64,000 bases of DNA. It comes from Symsagittifera roscoffensis (Eukaryota > Xenacoelomorpha > Acoela > Convolutidae). The translations under genes were made by a program, and so were the position numbers. Of this stretch, positions 20,105 to 32,056 are shown in pieces. Numbering within the stretch: the first letter of the stretch is position 1; each line of letters opens with the position of its first letter. The stretch covers positions 27,329,378 through 27,393,377 of the forward strand of contig NC_087071.1 of the NCBI RefSeq assembly GCF_963678635.1, in the 5' to 3' direction. The notes below the pieces were generated by a model. It saw nothing but the letters and a program-made list of their open reading frames with translations. It searched no databases and had not been told where the DNA came from.

Positions 20105-23008
20105 TTGGTAAACTATGGAAAAATTCAATTATTTCTTCTCCCCACAAGAACAATGGAGCAAAACAAAATTTTAACCAAACCATTTAAACAAATATTCCAT
20201 ATCACTGATATTAAACACAATATCATTGGAATACCATTTATCTCTAAATATATACCAACAATCAACATCTTGAATAGTAAAATATTAATCAAAGATAAAT
20301 ATACAAAAACAAAAGACACATCCCTAACATTTTTTCAAAGATTAAATAAACAACCACCATTCTTTTCAAAATTTTATCCAATTTATAACCAGCAAAGAAA
20401 ACACCTGAAACCACTATCAGGAAACATCTATAATTTTTCAATCAAACAAGTTCACCAATATGATAAAAAACAAAACAAACAAAAATTTTATATGTCAGAT
20501 TTTGAATTCAAACCTATTCATAAGTTTTTCAAAATCACAATCTCATCAATAAAATATTTGAAAAACTCGAATTCAGATATTATTTCTCTACATGTATACA
20601 ACAATACACCCTATCAAGTAACACTACCTTTAGGACTTTTAGGCTATTGCGAAACCAACGCTACAATATCACCGATACACGAAAAAGCGTATCGCGTAAA
20701 TAATATACTCCAATTATTAGATATTTGTCAATCCACAATTCTTAATGAAGAATTATCCATAAATAATACAATAAGTAACGAAAAAAAAAATACGGATTAT
20801 TTCACAAAAACCCCATATTTGAAACCGACATTCAACATAAATAACTACACAGAGAATCAACAGAAATTTTTAACAATGTTTAATTTCCAACATTCACAAA
20901 TAACACAAGACGAATTTGAAAAATTAGCCAAACAGCTAATTAAATATTCATCAGTCTATGCAACATCCAAATTTGATGTTGGCAAAATCAGCTCATCACT
21001 ACATCTCCCATTAAAACCAGACGCAGTTTTCAAAAAACAAAGAGCAAGTAAAGTACCAATTCATTTACACGATAAAGTGAACAGATTACTTGATATTTTA
21101 GAACAATACAATATAATCTCACCAGTAAATAAAGAAGAACAACCAAAAGGTAACACATTTATCAACCCTGTTATCATTCTAGCTAAAGGAGAATCATTAA
21201 AAATCGTTCTCGACGCTAGATACCTCAACTCACTCATAGATGAATCAAAGTGTAATTGGCCTATTGAACCAATACAAGTTATTTTAACAAAAATAAACGG
21301 AAAATACTTTACAACCGCAGATATGAATAGTGCATACAATCAAATGCCATTAGATGAACAATCGCGACGTTTAACACAATTTGTTATTGGAAACCAACAG
21401 TATGAATTCAACCGCTTATTCTATGGAATATCCATAGGACCAGCAGCATTTTCAGCTTTTATGAGCAAAATTTTTCGACCACTAAAACTCAAGAAAAACG
21501 CAATCACCTATTTAGACGATGTTTTTATGCAATCACAGACTAAAGAAGAAATGTTCAATGTTTTAGAACAATATCACCAAATACTTCAGAACGAAAATCT
21601 GAAGGCCGCCCCCGATAAGTCACACTTCTTTTTGACAAGAGTAAAATTCTTAGGACATAATATAGAAAAAAAAACAAGCACCCCATCAAAATCACGCATT
21701 GATGCTATTCAAAAACTCCAACCACCAACAAACAAAAAGAAAATCCAAGAATTCCTTGAAATGTTGAATTTTTTAAGTAAATATGTCTATAAAATGCAAT
21801 TATACCTAAGACCATTTTATAATATACTTAGACAACAAAATAATTTTGAATGGAACACAGAACATCAAGCACGATTTGAAGAAATTAAAAAACTTCTAAC
21901 TGAACAAATTTCAAACACAATTCCAGATTCAAATCAACCATTTTATGCAATGTGCGATGCTTCGAACTTTGGCATCGGCGCAGCATTATTACAATCACAT
22001 AATGGTACAAATAAAATGAACCTCATATCAGCAAATTCTCGATTATTCACTCAAGCAGAGCTACGACTCTCAACTCTAATGAGAGAATGTACAGCCATAA
22101 TATATACATTAACAGAATATGAATTTCTGATACTTGGATCAAAACATCCCACAGTTCTATTCACAGACCATAAACCAATCATCTTTCTTTTTACACAAAA
22201 GTCTAATCCAAACCACCGAGTTTATAGATTTCAATTAATTTTAATGAAATTCCCAAACTTACATATAGTTTGGACCGCAGGAAAAAATCTTGCATTACCA
22301 GACACATTAAGTCGAAATACACCACCTGAATTACTTACACGTAAAACCACAGTTGAAATACCCAAAAATATAAAATTCTACCTTGCAAAAAACGAAACAT
22401 CACCCCGACTAGAATGCAAATATGCAGTAAAAACTGACGTTGAACAATCACAGATAAACAATCTACAACACTTCCCACTTTATTTAGATTGTCAAAATAA
22501 TCACTATGAAGTTGATCTACTTGGAACATCAATTTTTAAACCAATCCCATATTCACAATGGATAAAAAATAACACCCAACAAAAAAGAGTAAAACAACAC
22601 TCGCATAAAAAAGACCTTTTTCCACTAATTGAAAAAGAAAACCTAACTGATAAAATAAATTTATCAGGACCACAAACAAACTATTCAAAATACACCATAA
22701 ATCAAGTTTTTGATCTCCATGACCCACTTGATACAATACCCTTATCTAAATTAGAAATTGGAAACATATTTCTCCCCCCAACAGAAACAATTACAATTTC
22801 AACATTGAAACAATACCAAAATCTTGACCCAGTAATTAGACAACTAAAATCATGGCACAAATATAAAACTAGACCCGTCAAGGCAGATAAAACTATTTTA
22901 GGAAATAAAACACTCCTCCGATATTTTCGAAAATTCAATAATACAACAATTAACGAAAACACAGACCTTCTAGAATACAAATTAAATGAATCCTCCACAG
23001 GATCGTAG
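20105..23008 (+). pseudogene. pol: reverse transcriptase and RNase H, truncated before integrase (unit 1)
   Basis: Contains FTTADMNSAYNQMPLDE, GISIGPAAFSAFM, the catalytic YLDD (21509-21520), FLTRVKFLGHNI, and RNase H with residues in YAMCDASNFGIGAALL, MRECTAI, FTDHKP and PDTLSRN. Integrase is absent: after about codon 962 the frame crosses the duplication junction (22990) and stops in re-duplicated gag sequence. Confidence 0.88.
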
Positions 23009-24315
23009 TGAAAATTATCCATTTTTTTCAGCAAAATAAAAATAAAAAACAAACATCTTATCAAATGGATTACTTATCCTCAGATGATGATTTCTTACAA
23101 CCAGATATATTTGCACCCTATAATCAAGAATATCGTGGACAAGGAGTACAGAAACCACATACAAATCATAGAACTTTTTCTCCACAACCGATAGATACAC
23201 AAAATCAACAACAAATTCAGCAACAAAACCCAATTAATACACAATATTTTCAACCAATTCAGCAACAAAACCCAATGATTGCACACTCGTATCAACCAAC
23301 ACAAATGCAAAATGAAATACCACTCTCATATTATCTTCAACAACACGAAATAACAAGAAATCAACTTTCAAATTTTTCTCAAATGCCAAATGCAGCAGAA
23401 TCATTACAAATGACAATGAATCCATACCTTATGGGTGGATCATCAATAACATCAAACAAACCTTTAATGTTATTCCCAGGAACAGACCCTGAATATTCTG
23501 TAGAAGACTATTTAAATGCAGTAACAGCAAATTTGATTTTAAATATAGGACCTGAACCAATTAATACGCCACTACATCAAAACTGGATACATCGACGCAC
23601 AGCGTTGATACAAACAACTTTAGACGGCGCAGCCCAAAAATGGTTTTCAGTATTGCCTATAGAAATAAAATCAAATTGGAAAAGGTTTACACAAGAATTT
23701 TCAAAAATGTTTGACTCCGAAAGAAACAAACAACAACAAAGAGTTTTATGTAAGGAAATTCGCAGATTACCAAACGAAACCATCAAGCAATTAGCAGTAC
23801 GCATCGAAACACTAGTTCGAAAAGCATATTCATTAAATACACATGACTATAAAAACACAAAGATGACAGAAATCTTAATGATGACCTTAACACCGCAATT
23901 AAGAAAAATAGCAATAAAAAAGAGAGCATCCCATCCTTCTTCAATTCGAGAACCCGATTTAGATTTTCGAAAACTAGTAGACAAACTAGAACAAGCAGAA
24001 ATCACAATGAAACTCGAAGAAACAGAAAATCTGAAATTACAATATGTTAACCGAATCGAAACAAATACCACAAGTATCAACAACATACAGGAATCAGATA
24101 CAGACCTCGTTGAAAAAATCACTGAAATACTCAATATTTACGAAAAACACCCAAACTTTAAAGGCAAACCATCTTTCAAAAAATGGTGTAATTATTGCCG
24201 ACGATACGGACATAGTATTTCTGAATGTAGACAAAAACAGCAAGACAATCAAAATAAACCTCAAAAATATAAAGAACCAAAAAAATCATTCTATCAATAC
24301 ATGAAAAAAGATTAA
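23008..24315 (+). pseudogene. gag: gag capsid and zinc knuckle (unit 2)
   Basis: Identical copy of 17645-18952, including the TAA (24313-24315) and the T7 run at its start. CCHC at 24187-24228. No promoter or leader precedes it, so it would be read only as part of the full-length RNA. Confidence 0.85.
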
Positions 24316-24333
24316 AATCTACCGAACAAAACT

Positions 24334-24903
24334 GTGAACAGCAACAACAGTTCAGGAAAACCACTCCCGAACAATACAAATTATACAAGAAATCAATCAC
24401 CATATAACTCAAGTTATAGAGGAAGATCACCAGAACGAAGAAATATACAAAATTCATCACAAAATCACTACAATAGACCAAATAGTCAAAATAACTACTC
24501 CAGATCAAATTCAAATACAACACGATTTGTTTCTAGATCTAATTCCCAATCAAGAAATAATTACTATCCAAACAATCAATCACGAAATTCATCATACAAT
24601 AGGAATAGAAACTACTCCTATAATCGGAATAGAAGTTATTCAAACAACCGAAACCAGAATTACCCGAACAATCGATCAAGGAATAACTCATTTAATAGAT
24701 CGAACTATAACAGACCAAACAATAATTACCAAAACAGATCACGAAATAATTCACAAAATCGACATTCAAGTTATAATAATCGTTATAGAAATTATTCCCA
24801 ATCACCACACAGGAATAATAACCATTATAATAATTCTAATAACCGCCATAGAAGCAGTACACCTAAACATCAAAGGAATATAAATCAAGTACAATCAAAT
24901 TGA
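24334..24903 (+). pseudogene. gag: gag Arg/Ser/Asn-rich region (unit 2)
   Basis: Identical copy of 18971-19540 with the same TGA stop (24901-24903). Confidence 0.7.
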
Positions 24904-25464
24904 GAAACAACATCAGACCCTCCAGGTATTGACGACACAGTAAATGATACGTTACAACTCAATCAAATCAACTGTGAATCATCAGATTCAGAAAGTGAAA
25001 CAGAAAACACTATCTCCATCAATATGATAGCAGTCGAAAATGACTATGAACCTATTATATATGAACAACCATTTTCATCACACATATATGAAAATCAATC
25101 AGAACTCCTTCACAATTATTATATTGAACCCATCCATTCCACACCGACGACGCAAAAAACTAATGAAATTACCACTACAAATCAACCCAATGAGAATGAC
25201 AAGACAAAATGCTTAAATACAAATCACATCTATCAAGATATACAAAAAGAACAACCCAAGGAAAAAATTTGGACAATACCATTTCTTTTAGAAAGTCCAA
25301 GAAGCAAAGAATTTCAACCACCAGATCTTGAAATTGATTTTTTAATTGATTCAGGAGCAGAATCAAATATAATAAACATTCCCACATGGAATGAAATAAA
25401 AACCTTACACCCAAAGCTAACACCTCTTGAAACCTCCAGTAAACTAGCAACAGCACAAGGATAA
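24904..25464 (+). pseudogene. pol: aspartic protease region (unit 2)
   Basis: Identical copy of 19541-20101; DSG at 25348-25356 and the same TAA (25462-25464). Shared stops show these lesions predate the duplication. Confidence 0.8.
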
Positions 25465-25467
25465 ACA

Positions 25468-28400
25468 TTGGTAAACTATGGAAAAATTCAATTATTTCTT
25501 CTCCCCACAAGAACAATGGAGCAAAACAAAATTTTAACCAAACCATTTAAACAAATATTCCATATCACTGATATTAAACACAATATCATTGGAATACCAT
25601 TTATCTCTAAATATATACCAACAATCAACATCTTGAATAGTAAAATATTAATCAAAGATAAATATACAAAAACAAAAGACACATCCCTAACATTTTTTCA
25701 AAGATTAAATAAACAACCACCATTCTTTTCAAAATTTTATCCAATTTATAACCAGCAAAGAAAACACCTGAAACCACTATCAGGAAACATCTATAATTTT
25801 TCAATCAAACAAGTTCACCAATATGATAAAAAACAAAACAAACAAAAATTTTATATGTCAGATTTTGAATTCAAACCTATTCATAAGTTTTTCAAAATCA
25901 CAATCTCATCAATAAAATATTTGAAAAACTCGAATTCAGATATTATTTCTCTACATGTATACAACAATACACCCTATCAAGTAACACTACCTTTAGGACT
26001 TTTAGGCTATTGCGAAACCAACGCTACAATATCACCGATACACGAAAAAGCGTATCGCGTAAATAATATACTCCAATTATTAGATATTTGTCAATCCACA
26101 ATTCTTAATGAAGAATTATCCATAAATAATACAATAAGTAACGAAAAAAAAAATACGGATTATTTCACAAAAACCCCATATTTGAAACCGACATTCAACA
26201 TAAATAACTACACAGAGAATCAACAGAAATTTTTAACAATGTTTAATTTCCAACATTCACAAATAACACAAGACGAATTTGAAAAATTAGCCAAACAGCT
26301 AATTAAATATTCATCAGTCTATGCAACATCCAAATTTGATGTTGGCAAAATCAGCTCATCACTACATCTCCCATTAAAACCAGACGCAGTTTTCAAAAAA
26401 CAAAGAGCAAGTAAAGTACCAATTCATTTACACGATAAAGTGAACAGATTACTTGATATTTTAGAACAATACAATATAATCTCACCAGTAAATAAAGAAG
26501 AACAACCAAAAGGTAACACATTTATCAACCCTGTTATCATTCTAGCTAAAGGAGAATCATTAAAAATCGTTCTCGACGCTAGATACCTCAACTCACTCAT
26601 AGATGAATCAAAGTGTAATTGGCCTATTGAACCAATACAAGTTATTTTAACAAAAATAAACGGAAAATACTTTACAACCGCAGATATGAATAGTGCATAC
26701 AATCAAATGCCATTAGATGAACAATCGCGACGTTTAACACAATTTGTTATTGGAAACCAACAGTATGAATTCAACCGCTTATTCTATGGAATATCCATAG
26801 GACCAGCAGCATTTTCAGCTTTTATGAGCAAAATTTTTCGACCACTAAAACTCAAGAAAAACGCAATCACCTATTTAGACGATGTTTTTATGCAATCACA
26901 GACTAAAGAAGAAATGTTCAATGTTTTAGAACAATATCACCAAATACTTCAGAACGAAAATCTGAAGGCCGCCCCCGATAAGTCACACTTCTTTTTGACA
27001 AGAGTAAAATTCTTAGGACATAATATAGAAAAAAAAACAAGCACCCCATCAAAATCACGCATTGATGCTATTCAAAAACTCCAACCACCAACAAACAAAA
27101 AGAAAATCCAAGAATTCCTTGAAATGTTGAATTTTTTAAGTAAATATGTCTATAAAATGCAATTATACCTAAGACCATTTTATAATATACTTAGACAACA
27201 AAATAATTTTGAATGGAACACAGAACATCAAGCACGATTTGAAGAAATTAAAAAACTTCTAACTGAACAAATTTCAAACACAATTCCAGATTCAAATCAA
27301 CCATTTTATGCAATGTGCGATGCTTCGAACTTTGGCATCGGCGCAGCATTATTACAATCACATAATGGTACAAATAAAATGAACCTCATATCAGCAAATT
27401 CTCGATTATTCACTCAAGCAGAGCTACGACTCTCAACTCTAATGAGAGAATGTACAGCCATAATATATACATTAACAGAATATGAATTTCTGATACTTGG
27501 ATCAAAACATCCCACAGTTCTATTCACAGACCATAAACCAATCATCTTTCTTTTTACACAAAAGTCTAATCCAAACCACCGAGTTTATAGATTTCAATTA
27601 ATTTTAATGAAATTCCCAAACTTACATATAGTTTGGACCGCAGGAAAAAATCTTGCATTACCAGACACATTAAGTCGAAATACACCACCTGAATTACTTA
27701 CACGTAAAACCACAGTTGAAATACCCAAAAATATAAAATTCTACCTTGCAAAAAACGAAACATCACCCCGACTAGAATGCAAATATGCAGTAAAAACTGA
27801 CGTTGAACAATCACAGATAAACAATCTACAACACTTCCCACTTTATTTAGATTGTCAAAATAATCACTATGAAGTTGATCTACTTGGAACATCAATTTTT
27901 AAACCAATCCCATATTCACAATGGATAAAAAATAACACCCAACAAAAAAGAGTAAAACAACACTCGCATAAAAAAGACCTTTTTCCACTAATTGAAAAAG
28001 AAAACCTAACTGATAAAATAAATTTATCAGGACCACAAACAAACTATTCAAAATACACCATAAATCAAGTTTTTGATCTCCATGACCCACTTGATACAAT
28101 ACCCTTATCTAAATTAGAAATTGGAAACATATTTCTCCCCCCAACAGAAACAATTACAATTTCAACATTGAAACAATACCAAAATCTTGACCCAGTAATT
28201 AGACAACTAAAATCATGGCACAAATATAAAACTAGACCCGTCAAGGCAGATAAAACTATTTTAGGAAATAAAACACTCCTCCGATATTTTCGAAAATTCA
28301 ATAATACAACAATTAACGAAAACACAGACCTTCTAGAATACAAATTAAATGAATCTACAGTTCCCTGTCTCCCTCTAAGTATGATTCTCATAGCTTTTAA

Positions 28401-29904
28401 TATTTCACATACACAAAATATTAAAGGACACTCTGGATCAGAGAAAACATATTCAAATTTTATACAAAACTTTTATTTCCCAAATGCACCAATTTGGATA
28501 AAAGTACTATGCAATGACTGTATAGTATGTCAACTAAATAAACCTTACCCAAATCAAAAACAAATAGCACGAAAACAAGATTTTAAAGGACAAAGTTTGT
28601 ACTTTAACCATCGTATCTCATTTGATACTAAAGGACCAATTTCACCCTCATCAGAAGGAAACTCCTACATCATGGTAATTGTTGACGCATTTACACATTA
28701 TGTAGCACTTAACCCAGTACCACATTGTAACGCTTATTACGCTTACACAACACTCTATGAACACTGGATAGCCAAATTCGGACTACCAGAAATTTTAGTT
28801 ACAGACAACGGTACAGAATTCATAAATAATGAAATCATTACACTATGTCATTTATATAACATTAAACACAAACCACGTACATCTCACGCACCTTGGACAA
28901 ACGGCTTAGTCGAAGGTATGAACCGTTCATTACAAGAATATCTCAGATGTATCATCAATGGAAATGATACAAGATACACCGAATGGTCAGCAGATGTAAA
29001 ATTATTTCCTTTAGCATATAATTCACAAATTACGACAACTCTAGGAATGTCACCATATGAAATGGTTTTTAACCAAAAGCCACGCAAACCAATAATGTTT
29101 ACAGCAAACTCTCATAAAAACGCACAAGGTTATTGTCAACCAAATAAAGACTCAATCTGTTATAACCTACCTTTACATACACACGATGAAGATCATTTTC
29201 ATCACCCACAAATTCTTAAACTAGCCTCTGGTACACACACCGAATGGATTTTAAACAGAGATAAAAAACACAACGAAATTTACCAAAAAGTAACAAAAAA
29301 GTTGTTACAAAGGCAAAACATTAATGAACAAATAAATTCACGCCTTACACCAGCCTCCGATTTAAAAATTGGAACATTTGTTTTAATACCCAATTTTAAT
29401 ACTCAAAAAGGAATTTCAAAGAAATTACAACCCCTTCGTAAAGGACCATACCAAATAATTGCAAAACCCACTGATGTCACATATAAAATCACCGACTCAG
29501 ACAAAAAAGAAATCGTTCAACACCGAAATAACCTATTACCTTATTATCCAAAAGAATACGCACTCCGCGAACTAACTCAATTATATTCTTTTACAGGTTT
29601 ACAAGTTATTCAAAATGACCCACATACGGAAAATACAACGAAGGAACAAAAAGATTTTCACCTCAAAAACGAAATACCAAAATTAACCACCACAAAAAAC
29701 AATACAAAAAATCTAGATCAAAATACATCTCAAAAAGAAAGAAAAAATAGAAAAATGACAGAACAAATATTACCCCAAGAACAAATCGACAAATCAGAAC
29801 ATAGAGAGTCTTCACGACTTAGAAATCATCCACGTAAAAATTATAAATTATTCATCCCACAATCTAAAATATTAAAGAAAGTTGAATTTCAAAAACAACT
29901 TTAA
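25468..29904 (+). CDS. pol: pol: reverse transcriptase, RNase H, integrase with GPY/F module
   Basis: A 1,478-codon open frame in the same frame as the protease upstream; the annotated start is only the first codon after the TAA. RT YLDD at residues 469-472 (26872-26883). RNase H carries the D-E-D-D set at about residues 610-740. Integrase begins with an HHCC zinc site (HTQNIKGHSG ... CNDCIVC), then catalytic D1053 (SFDTKGP), D1113 (VTDNGTEF) and E1149 (NGLVEGMNR), a D-D-35-E triad. KLQPLRKGPYQII is the GPY/F module, and the tail has a basic RESSRLRNHPRKNY motif. Copying of element RNA and integration are the roles. All catalytic residues are present, so this is the best-preserved pol of the window. 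Confidence 0.92.
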   Translation: MVNYGKIQLFLLPTRTMEQNKILTKPFKQIFHITDIKHNIIGIPFISKYIPTINILNSKILIKDKYTKTKDTSLTFFQRLNKQPPFFSKFYPIYNQQRKHLKPLSGNIYNFSIKQVHQYDKKQNKQKFYMSDFEFKPIHKFFKITISSIKYLKNSNSDIISLHVYNNTPYQVTLPLGLLGYCETNATISPIHEKAYRVNNILQLLDICQSTILNEELSINNTISNEKKNTDYFTKTPYLKPTFNINNYTENQQKFLTMFNFQHSQITQDEFEKLAKQLIKYSSVYATSKFDVGKISSSLHLPLKPDAVFKKQRASKVPIHLHDKVNRLLDILEQYNIISPVNKEEQPKGNTFINPVIILAKGESLKIVLDARYLNSLIDESKCNWPIEPIQVILTKINGKYFTTADMNSAYNQMPLDEQSRRLTQFVIGNQQYEFNRLFYGISIGPAAFSAFMSKIFRPLKLKKNAITYLDDVFMQSQTKEEMFNVLEQYHQILQNENLKAAPDKSHFFLTRVKFLGHNIEKKTSTPSKSRIDAIQKLQPPTNKKKIQEFLEMLNFLSKYVYKMQLYLRPFYNILRQQNNFEWNTEHQARFEEIKKLLTEQISNTIPDSNQPFYAMCDASNFGIGAALLQSHNGTNKMNLISANSRLFTQAELRLSTLMRECTAIIYTLTEYEFLILGSKHPTVLFTDHKPIIFLFTQKSNPNHRVYRFQLILMKFPNLHIVWTAGKNLALPDTLSRNTPPELLTRKTTVEIPKNIKFYLAKNETSPRLECKYAVKTDVEQSQINNLQHFPLYLDCQNNHYEVDLLGTSIFKPIPYSQWIKNNTQQKRVKQHSHKKDLFPLIEKENLTDKINLSGPQTNYSKYTINQVFDLHDPLDTIPLSKLEIGNIFLPPTETITISTLKQYQNLDPVIRQLKSWHKYKTRPVKADKTILGNKTLLRYFRKFNNTTINENTDLLEYKLNESTVPCLPLSMILIAFNISHTQNIKGHSGSEKTYSNFIQNFYFPNAPIWIKVLCNDCIVCQLNKPYPNQKQIARKQDFKGQSLYFNHRISFDTKGPISPSSEGNSYIMVIVDAFTHYVALNPVPHCNAYYAYTTLYEHWIAKFGLPEILVTDNGTEFINNEIITLCHLYNIKHKPRTSHAPWTNGLVEGMNRSLQEYLRCIINGNDTRYTEWSADVKLFPLAYNSQITTTLGMSPYEMVFNQKPRKPIMFTANSHKNAQGYCQPNKDSICYNLPLHTHDEDHFHHPQILKLASGTHTEWILNRDKKHNEIYQKVTKKLLQRQNINEQINSRLTPASDLKIGTFVLIPNFNTQKGISKKLQPLRKGPYQIIAKPTDVTYKITDSDKKEIVQHRNNLLPYYPKEYALRELTQLYSFTGLQVIQNDPHTENTTKEQKDFHLKNEIPKLTTTKNNTKNLDQNTSQKERKNRKMTEQILPQEQIDKSEHRESSRLRNHPRKNYKLFIPQSKILKKVEFQKQL

Positions 29905-30498
29905 TTCTACATTTGATAATTTTTTTCACCTCTGAAACATTTTACACTTTCATTTTCCAAAATAACATGCTGACAAACACGCAGCGATTCTAGTTCATAA
30001 TTAGCCAATAGGATTCATCCAATCCGTCACCTTCTATAACTCTAACACAAACCAACTAGACGTACGATATTAAACTCCAGGCATATCTATAACTATAACT
30101 TTACGACCTCCAGGTCAAAAACAAGCAAACCACTCCAACTTGACAACTAAAATAAATATCACCATAATATCATAACCCTCCCTTATCTAATAAACCAAAG
30201 ATCAACAATATTTCCCCAACTCAGCCCTCAAATACCCCCCAAACAAATATGTTAAATTAGCCTAAAGTAAAAGAACGACCATTTTAATTAGCCTAAAGTA
30301 TAAAAATCTCAAAAATACCCCAGATCATTAAACAAATGAAAATTAAGACAAAGAAGACCTCCCGATCACCATAAAAATTGCCCCCAACAATTTTTCACAA
30401 AACTCAACCCACTTGTCAAAAAACCAATAAATAATCCGACCACACTTGAAAATTGCCCCAAACAACAAAAAATATTCGATCAAGAAGTCATTTCTTAA
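29905..30498 (+). promoter_or_regulatory. pol-env spacer with a repeated 14-bp motif
   Basis: About 600 bp without a frame, strongly conserved with 54290-54884. attagcctaaagta occurs twice (30256-30269, 30287-30300), the second running into taaaa to give gtataaaaat, a TATA-like word about 200 bp before the first small membrane ORF. Could be an internal promoter or RNA signal for the 3' gene set; not proven. Confidence 0.4.
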
Positions 30499-30729
30499 AT
30501 GCTCTTCTATCAAACAGTCACAAAAATTATCACAAACCTCAAACAATTTTTTACGATACTTGAAACTTTCATAATATTTCTTTTTGATATCCTTGAATCT
30601 TTTCTAATAATCTTTATCATTTTTTGAAATGTTTTTTTAATTTTCTACACTATATTCGAACTATTTCTCCAACTTTCAAAAACCCTTGATTATATCCACA
30701 GGTACGATTCATACAACTTGTCTAAATGA
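30499..30729 (+). pseudogene. small membrane protein ORF a, interrupted
   Basis: The 76-codon frame beginning MLFYQTVTK is mostly hydrophobic (two Ile/Leu/Phe-rich spans). Codon 43 is TGA (30625) where element 2 has TGC, so this copy is broken. The stop overlaps the next ATG as ATGA (30726-30729). Size and hydrophobicity resemble viroporin-like or other small viral membrane proteins, but nothing identifies it. Confidence 0.55.
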
Positions 30730-30914
30730 TACGAACTATTTTCAGTAGAACTGATATTTTTCTACTATTTGTAATTTTCATAACATTTTTATCATCCCTC
30801 ATTTTGACCATATGCAAATGTATAAAGAAAGCAATCCTCACATTCGCCCTAGCAACAATCCTTCTAATTCTTTTTTTAGAAGAATACTATAATAAACATA
30901 AACTTTTTCACTAA
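30726..30914 (+). CDS. small membrane protein ORF b (62 aa), function unknown
   Basis: Begins MIRTIFSRTDIFLLFVIFIT, with a hydrophobic span at residues about 11-29, a short Cys/Lys turn (CKCIKK), a second span at about 36-51 and a charged tail (EEYYNKHK). Two-helix hairpin topology is inferred. The element 2 homologue (55112-55300) differs at three residues only and both are open, evidence that this is a real protein. It starts inside the stop of ORF a. Confidence 0.65.
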   Translation: MIRTIFSRTDIFLLFVIFITFLSSLILTICKCIKKAILTFALATILLILFLEEYYNKHKLFH

Positions 30915-32056
30915 AAAAATAGACCAAAAAAGCTATCAAAAATTGCTACCCATCAATCACATAGTCAGTCTTCACCGACATCATCCCAAGAAAACCCGAC
31001 ACCACTTTCAACTACCCAAAACCCCCAAACATCTACACGAATTTCTTTTCAAGATAACCCATATACCTTTGAAGAACGACACGCTCGCTTATCAGAACCA
31101 CTAGAACCAGTTCAACGACAAGCACCTCTAAGCGAACCAACATATAACTTATACCCAACACTACCACAAGAATTAAGTAGAATAAGAAATCCTAGTCAAA
31201 ACCAAATACAGTCGAAATAAATAGACAAATTATACATCCTCGACGAAACAGAAATTTTCAAACTCCCCGAGTTCATTTTGATATACCTCAATCACCATCA
31301 CAAAACACTCCAGAAAACCCCATTGGTATATTACCAGAAACCCCTACGCTTCTTTCACAACGTAGCACCTCAAGTCTACCATCAGATTACTTAGGTTCGA
31401 CACCAACGTCTGAACAAATACGTGAAAATCCCTTTAACCCCCCAAACCAGGCATCACGACTACCATATTGGACAACACATTCATTCACACAAGGTGAACC
31501 AAATTTAATCAACGATCCAATAGATATTTCTACGGATACAACAACATCCTCATCACTACCAGAAACATTATCACTACCATCAACACCATCAATAAGCCAG
31601 ATTTCACCACCACCTTTTAACTTGAATTTTCCAAATAATCTCGACGCAAGATATCGAGAACAATCATCAACAACTATTCCTTTAAGACTAGACTGGAATA
31701 CATTCACAGCACCTCCACCATTATTTGGACAACACCTAGAAAGTAACCGACTCCACAATTGGGCACTTAATAGACTACAATATAGACAAGACATTCACGA
31801 AGACATACGTGCTCATAACATCCAAATACTCCAACAGAATAGTCTACAATTAAAATTTGAAATCACGGTTAAATTAAACAATATTACTCAACATCCCTAT
31901 CCATTAAATCCACCAAATATAACAGCTCAATCCCTACCACCACCATTTATAACAACTGAAGTAATATACAAATACGACAGATATACCAAAAAGACAATTG
32001 GTTACATCACATTTTATAACCCATACTCAGGATTGTCATACACATGTATATTCTAA
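30915..32056 (+). pseudogene. Ser/Pro/Thr-rich ORF without any Met codon, upstream of env
   Basis: In this copy it follows the TAA of ORF b directly in the same frame. About 380 codons: a low-complexity Ser/Pro/Thr/Gln region (SQSSPTSSQ-type), then a more ordered C-terminal 130 residues (LDWNTFTAPPPLFG, LNRLQYRQDIHEDIR, VIYKYDRYTKKTIGYITFY). A missing A at about 31206 shifts the frame to a TAA; element 2 is intact there. Its end overlaps the env ATG by 13 nt. I see no ATG in frame in either element, so expression would need splicing, readthrough or non-AUG initiation. Function unknown. Confidence 0.6.

Larger units (their letters stand above)
17627..22989 (+). repeat. tandem duplication unit 1 (5,363 bp: gag-PR-RT-RH)
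   Basis: The unit is repeated immediately at 22990-28352. All matching frames and bases I compared are identical and the offset is constant at 5,363, with no indels. The junction reads aaatgaatc|ctccacagg, with 3-bp microhomology (atc) between the unit's two ends. Confidence 0.93.
22990..28352 (+). repeat. tandem duplication unit 2 (5,363 bp)
   Basis: Identical to 17627-22989 over its whole length as far as I could compare; only this unit continues into integrase at 28353. Confidence 0.93.

Noticed and set aside
17652-20319. Minus-strand Leu/Val/Phe-rich frames of 60-125 codons under gag and pol, repeated at 23015-25682 and 48208-51102
   Set aside because: They are shadows of the biased plus-strand coding sequence (Asn/Gln/Lys-rich reads as hydrophobic in antisense) and have no independent support.
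30343-30546. Minus-strand 67-codon frame between pol and env
   Set aside because: Not kept as an open frame in element 2 and antisense to the spacer; likely chance.
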